From Actinoplanes sandaracinus (GTDB lineage Bacteria; Actinomycetota; Actinomycetes; Mycobacteriales; Micromonosporaceae): a DNA stretch of 64,000 nucleotides. Each line of letters opens with the position of its first letter. The first letter of the stretch is position 1. The notes beneath the pieces were generated by a model that was not told the DNA's origin, ran no database searches, and worked only from the letters and a program-made list of their open reading frames with translations. The position numbers and the translations under genes were made by a program. This document shows, one piece after another, positions 62,989 through 64,000 of this stretch. Location of the stretch: NCBI RefSeq assembly GCF_030009775.1, contig NZ_JASCTH010000009.1, positions 124,001 to 188,000 on the forward strand, written 5' to 3'.

Positions 62989-64000
62989 ATGACATCCACG
63001 ATCGTGGCCGAAGGGCTGCGCAAACGGTATCGCGGTGGGCAGGGCGCCACCGCGCTGGACGGTTTCGATCTGCGGGTGCCGCCGGGCATCATCTACGGGC
63101 TGCTGGGGCCGAACGGGGCCGGCAAGACCACCGCCGTACGAGCGCTCTCCACCCTGCTCCGTTTCGACGCCGGCCGGGCGGAGGTGGCCGGCGCGGACGT
63201 GACACGGCAACCCGCCCTGGTACGCGAGCGGATCGCGCTGACCGGCCAGTACGCTGCCGTCGACGATGCGCTCAGCGGCAGGCAGAACCTGGTGCTCTTC
63301 GGCCGGCTGCACCACCTGGCGCGGCGAGACGCTCAGCGCCGCGCGGACGAACTGCTGGAACGGTTCGGGTTGACCGCGGCCGCCGGACGGTCGGCGAAGG
63401 ACTATTCGGGCGGGATGCGACGGCGTCTCGACTTGGCGGCCAGCCTGATCCGGCGGCCACGGGTTCTGTTTCTCGACGAACCGACCACGGGACTGGACCC
63501 GCGCAGCCGCACCCAGGTGTGGGCGGCGGTCCGCGGCCTGGTCGCCGACGGGACGACGGTGCTGCTCACCACCCAGTACCTGGAGGAGGCCGACCAACTG
63601 GCCGGGCGGATCGCGGTGGTGGACGCCGGCCGGGTGGTGGCCGAGGGCAGCCCCGACGAACTGAAAGCGGCGCTCGGGGCGGACCGTCTCGAAGTGGTGG
63701 TCCGGGATCCGGACCGGCTCGGCGACGCGGCCGCCCTGGTGGAACGGATCACCGGCGCTCAGCCGGACGTGGACTCCGACCGGCGGCGACTGCGGGTGCC
63801 GGTCGCCGACCGGGTGGGTGCGCTGCTCGCGGTGGTGCCGGCGCTGCAGCAGGCGGGGATCACCGTCGCCGACGTCGGCGTGCACCGCCCCACCTTGGAC
63901 GAGGCGTTCCTGCACCTGACCGGCGACCGCGCCGACCGCGCGCCTTCGACGCCGCCAGCCCATTCCGGTCCGCCCGGTCCGCCGGGCGCTCCCGGCGCTC
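62989..64000 (+). CDS. ABC transporter ATP-binding protein, DrrA type (3' end beyond window)
   Basis: Daunorubicin-resistance-type exporter ATPase, at least 337 residues, open to the window end. Walker A GPNGAGKTT, Q-loop region LTGQYAAVDDALSGRQN, which is typical of DrrA proteins, signature YSGGMRRRLDLA, Walker B VLFLDEPTTGLDPRSR and a switch region LLTTQYLEEADQL (Gln in place of the usual His, as in DrrA). The C-terminus becomes Pro/Gly-rich (SGPPGPPGAPGA). A DrrB-type permease gene is expected immediately downstream, outside the window. Confidence 0.93.
   Translation, partial: MTSTIVAEGLRKRYRGGQGATALDGFDLRVPPGIIYGLLGPNGAGKTTAVRALSTLLRFDAGRAEVAGADVTRQPALVRERIALTGQYAAVDDALSGRQNLVLFGRLHHLARRDAQRRADELLERFGLTAAAGRSAKDYSGGMRRRLDLAASLIRRPRVLFLDEPTTGLDPRSRTQVWAAVRGLVADGTTVLLTTQYLEEADQLAGRIAVVDAGRVVAEGSPDELKAALGADRLEVVVRDPDRLGDAAALVERITGAQPDVDSDRRRLRVPVADRVGALLAVVPALQQAGITVADVGVHRPTLDEAFLHLTGDRADRAPSTPPAHSGPPGPPGAPGA

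Overview
The window is high-GC DNA with actinobacterial gene style: GTG/TTG starts, ATGA/GTGA stop-start overlaps, many predicted leaderless starts, twin-arginine and lipoprotein signals. A chemoreceptor (a motile lineage), a CBM2-GH5 cellulase under a CebR-type operator, a chitin-type LPMO and a RamB-type regulator beside the glyoxylate genes all fit a Micromonosporaceae chromosome, most likely Actinoplanes or a close relative. That placement is inference from gene content, not from a marker gene.

Layout. 0-4.4 kb: the start of an ABC exporter (permease cut by the window edge, ATPase) divergent from a NarL-type two-component system, then a sulfotransferase. 4.7-10.4 kb: DMT exporter and LysR regulator, GNAT, an LPMO overlapping a DUF305 lipoprotein, a Cys-rich leader ORF before a DUF1905 gene, and a TetR/SGNH-hydrolase pair sharing a 33-bp palindrome. 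10.4-18.4 kb: GGDEF-EAL protein divergent from a CHASE4 chemoreceptor, PAP2 phosphatase, Tat-exported flavin amine oxidase, a membrane protein and a PCD-VOC fusion. 18.4-23 kb: aceA-aceB divergent from a RamB-like regulator. 23-25.8 kb: a gene-poor tract of tandem repeats, a long perfect hairpin and a wrecked two-component pseudogene, interrupted only by a RidA gene.

25.8-33 kb: AAA+ ATPase, small MT0933-type protein, GH15 enzyme, methyltransferase, two unrecognised proteins, SRPBCC protein and LysE exporter. 33-38.6 kb: a complete four-gene ABC importer followed by the CebR-boxed GH5 cellulase. 38.6-40.9 kb: ArsR-AHSA1 pair, MmcQ/YjbR protein, arylamine N-acetyltransferase. 40.9-45 kb: a siderophore-iron uptake locus (binding protein divergent from two permeases and an ATPase) with an IdeR/DtxR-type box between. 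45-48.6 kb: a bidirectional terminator split by a 25-bp minisatellite, L-2-hydroxyglutarate oxidase, and a divergent LemA/DUF2207 pair.

48.6-52.5 kb: a minus-strand operon of ferric-reductase-like flavocytochrome, FMN-binding protein, response regulator and kinase. 52.7-55.9 kb: a tightly overlapping DUF4956-VTC-Cthe_2159 triad, the best candidate here for an under-described system. 56.1-64 kb: XRE-DUF5753 regulator, NAGPA-type glycosidase with a GT2-GtrA fusion, a 1100-residue AfsR/SARP-type regulator, a repeat-rich gap, and a DrrA-like ATPase running off the end.

A recurring theme is a -10 hexamer (A at position 2, T at 6) placed 6-7 bases before an ATG/GTG, seen at 17 starts and pointing to leaderless transcripts. 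No rRNA, tRNA, CRISPR array or intact insertion sequence was found.
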